Below the pieces are notes generated by a model. The model had not been told where the DNA came from and did not search any database. It saw only the letters and a program-made list of their open reading frames with translations. The position numbers and the translations under genes were made by a program. This document shows positions 60,389-62,222 of a DNA stretch of 62,222 nt, in pieces (position 1 is the stretch's first letter; each line of letters begins with the position of its first letter). The stretch is from Fimimonas sp963619835 (GTDB lineage Bacteria > Bacillota > Clostridia > Christensenellales > CAG-314): assembly GCA_963619835.1 (NCBI GenBank), contig CAVEYD010000001.1, forward strand, positions 1-62,222, read 5' to 3'.

Positions 60389-62222
60389 TTACTTCAATAT
60401 GCCGGTGAAATTGGAGATTTGTATTGCATTCCACCCTTCTTCGTCAACAATAATTGTCAAAGCTTCTTCCCCAGACAAAACACTCTCGCTCAATGTTGCC
60501 GTCAATTTAATACTTGACGGGTCATTCATAGCATGTATTACAAGTTGTCCGTTTGATACTACTGCGGTACAATAACCATTGCCTACGTCACTAGCTACAA
60601 AACTTTTTTCTGTTCCGTTTATCGTTAATTTAAGGCTACTACCACCTATACCCATATAGAATCCAAATTGAACATTATTATACAAGTTGTAATTTATTTT
60701 TGGCAAAGTGATTGTGTGATTGCTTCCTTCTCCATCCAATGTTGTTTGAACAAATTGCTTTAATTGGAAACTATTGTCATTTTGATACCATGAATCTGCT
60801 TTCTCTGTTACAGCTCCAAATGATTTGTCGCTGCATGATATTTCGCCACTACTTACATCATATATAAATCTTTCTCCGGCAAATTTGGTCTTTAACGCAT
60901 TTACTTTTTCGGTCGGCATTTCGAAAATTCCAAACGACTCGGTAATGTTGTTGTTTGCAATGTAGCCAAGGTAATTTACAAATGCAGTGTAAGCTTGTGA
61001 TTCGTTTTCGGTTGTTACGTCTTCGGCAGCAATCAAAGCGTCGGCATAAGATTTTGCAACGTAGTCTTTAATATCTGCACTGCCTGCTTTTAATATGCAA
61101 CGCATCTCGGTAATTTTGAAGCATCCGTATCCGTTCATAGCAACATCTATCTTCAAACCGGATTTTCCACACAAAACATCGGCAGGCAACATTATATCTA
61201 CTAATTTAGTCCCGTTTTGGATATATACGGACAAAACACCATTTTCTACATAGAAGAACAAATAATGCTTTTCTTTTGAAATTTCAGTGTCGTATGCACT
61301 ATAAGTAAAATCATTTGCAAAATCGGACCATACACAGAAACGCACTGACGAGAATAAGTTATAATCGATAGCCGGCATAGTAATATGCGCATCGCCGGTC
61401 ATGTTTATTTCGAAAATTGTGCAATTTTTTGTGAATCTCTGTGTGCTATCCGAAGCATCCATCGCCGTTTTATCTGCATTTAGGGAATAATATAGCCAAT
61501 CTCCCGGTTCTTGGGAATCTTTCCAATTATATGCACTCGAATCTGTGTTTTTCTTAGTAACTGCAACTTCGTACAACTCACCTTCCAAGTATTTACGAAG
61601 GTAAGAAACCTTTTTAGGTTCGGTGTAAGCCGATTTTTCTTCATCGGTGTACTCACTGTCGATATATGCGAGATAATCTACCAAAGCATTGATGGTTTCT
61701 GCTTTGTTGTCATCGTTTACAGCAGTGTATTCCGGCAAAGTTTCTGCAGTGTAGTTGAACACTTTTTCAGCAGTGCCTTGTTTGTGGTTGGCATCGCCTG
61801 CTGCCGTAGCGATACATTTGTAAGCAGAAGTTGCACTTGGTGTTGACCAAGCAGAAGGTTCTCCGCTTGCCGTAAATTCGCCGTTTTCGTTTATGGTTCC
61901 GGCAACGTATGTGAATGTTACATCGCCAATTACAGAATCACTTGCCACCGGGTTAGGTGCCTTGCCGTACTTGACGTCAAGCGATTCGTTTGTGATGGTA
62001 AATTCGTTTTTAGCTTTTGCAATGGAAACAGCTACGTTGCCACCTTCGATAGCATTGTAGTTTTCGTCAAGCTCTACTTTGTAGTAAACAGTGTAGTCGC
62101 CTGCGTTTGTTCCTTGTGGTACTTCGGCAGCGTAGGTTTCGCCATCAAGACTGTACTTAATTGCGCCGGCAGTTACACTACCTGCTTCTACAAGTACTTG
62201 TGCTTCTCCGTTGTAAACAAGT
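60389..62222 (-). CDS. Large secreted MBG/Ig-like protein, 5' end cut by the window
   Basis: The open frame continues past the right edge without a stop: at least 610 residues, C-terminal part only. The edge-proximal part reads as an MBG/Ig-like repeat (YNGEAQVLVEAGSVT, NAGDYTVYYKVELDENYNAI, LDVKYGKAPNPVASDS). Then come two about 230-residue modules with similar order (ETINALVDYLAYI/QAYTAFVNYLGYI, then jelly-roll strands with HITMPAIDYNLFSSVRF/HTITLPKINYNLYNNVQF), probably carbohydrate-binding. No anchor at the C-terminus. An internal GTG at 61946-61948 is not the real start. Confidence 0.8.
   Translation of the reverse strand, partial: LVYNGEAQVLVEAGSVTAGAIKYSLDGETYAAEVPQGTNAGDYTVYYKVELDENYNAIEGGNVAVSIAKAKNEFTITNESLDVKYGKAPNPVASDSVIGDVTFTYVAGTINENGEFTASGEPSAWSTPSATSAYKCIATAAGDANHKQGTAEKVFNYTAETLPEYTAVNDDNKAETINALVDYLAYIDSEYTDEEKSAYTEPKKVSYLRKYLEGELYEVAVTKKNTDSSAYNWKDSQEPGDWLYYSLNADKTAMDASDSTQRFTKNCTIFEINMTGDAHITMPAIDYNLFSSVRFCVWSDFANDFTYSAYDTEISKEKHYLFFYVENGVLSVYIQNGTKLVDIMLPADVLCGKSGLKIDVAMNGYGCFKITEMRCILKAGSADIKDYVAKSYADALIAAEDVTTENESQAYTAFVNYLGYIANNNITESFGIFEMPTEKVNALKTKFAGERFIYDVSSGEISCSDKSFGAVTEKADSWYQNDNSFQLKQFVQTTLDGEGSNHTITLPKINYNLYNNVQFGFYMGIGGSSLKLTINGTEKSFVASDVGNGYCTAVVSNGQLVIHAMNDPSSIKLTATLSESVLSGEEALTIIVDEEGWNAIQISNFTGILK

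Overview
The window looks like a chromosome segment of an uncultured, AT-rich, Gram-positive-type anaerobe, probably a gut-associated member of the Clostridia. The support is: strong GGAGG-type ribosome binding sites on most genes, intrinsic terminators with U tracts, TTGACA/TATAAT promoters, a tig-clpP-clpX cluster, RqcH, SipW-type (S26B) signal peptidases, lipoboxes, and c-di-GMP-I and yybP-ykoY riboswitches. I saw no rRNA, tRNA, CRISPR array or insertion sequence.

Layout. (1) 1-5.9 kb: protein quality control, with clpX, clpP and tig on the minus strand and rqcH on the plus strand. At the extreme left a minus-strand promoter carries a run of nine G in its spacer and fires out of the window. 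(2) 5.9-30.25 kb: a large minus-strand locus of two transcription units, each starting with a sigma-A-like promoter and a c-di-GMP-I riboswitch. Operon A (30.25 to 17.2 kb) encodes a catalytically dead EAL protein, a TasA/camelysin-like anchored protein, a short 'YAWFS' secreted subunit, a SipW-like signal peptidase, a membrane-tethered McrB-like AAA+ ATPase, a 1171-residue DUF2357-like protein with three copies of an unknown domain, a second SipW-like peptidase, and a GGDEF-like/EAL phosphodiesterase. Operon B (17.1 to 5.9 kb) encodes two giant surface proteins (1925 and 1098 residues) and two small 'AWF' secreted proteins. I read this as a c-di-GMP-switched surface fibre/adhesin system with its own peptidases, ATPase and feedback phosphodiesterase. 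It is the most interesting content of the window.

(3) 30.3-36.7 kb: single genes and small units. These are a ProX-type deacylase; rplI; a MarR regulator with a palindromic operator over its own -10 box plus an acyl-ACP thioesterase; a P-type ATPase behind a Mn2+-type yybP-ykoY riboswitch; and tcdA. (4) 36.8-40.7 kb: an ABC exporter (ATPase plus FtsX-type permease) with a small HMA metal-binding protein, then a free-standing 32-codon mini-gene. (5) 40.8-58.6 kb: a carbohydrate-uptake operon running from a large lipoprotein and a giant secreted toroid-type protein through DUF1861, LplB/LplC-type permeases, a solute-binding lipoprotein, an RCC1-repeat protein, YesL, an AraC regulator and a GH130 enzyme. 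(6) 58.6-62.2 kb: a short GH37 trehalase-like enzyme and the 3' part of another large secreted protein cut by the window edge.

How it fits together: both riboswitches overlap intrinsic terminators so that ligand binding should prevent termination (ON switches, inferred). High c-di-GMP would therefore turn on fibre and adhesin production together with the phosphodiesterase that lowers the signal again. The sugar operon pairs a binding protein and two permeases with cell-surface proteins and intracellular phosphorolysis. Many start codons were moved inward from the longest reading frame because a good ribosome binding site lies before an internal ATG; these are noted per gene.
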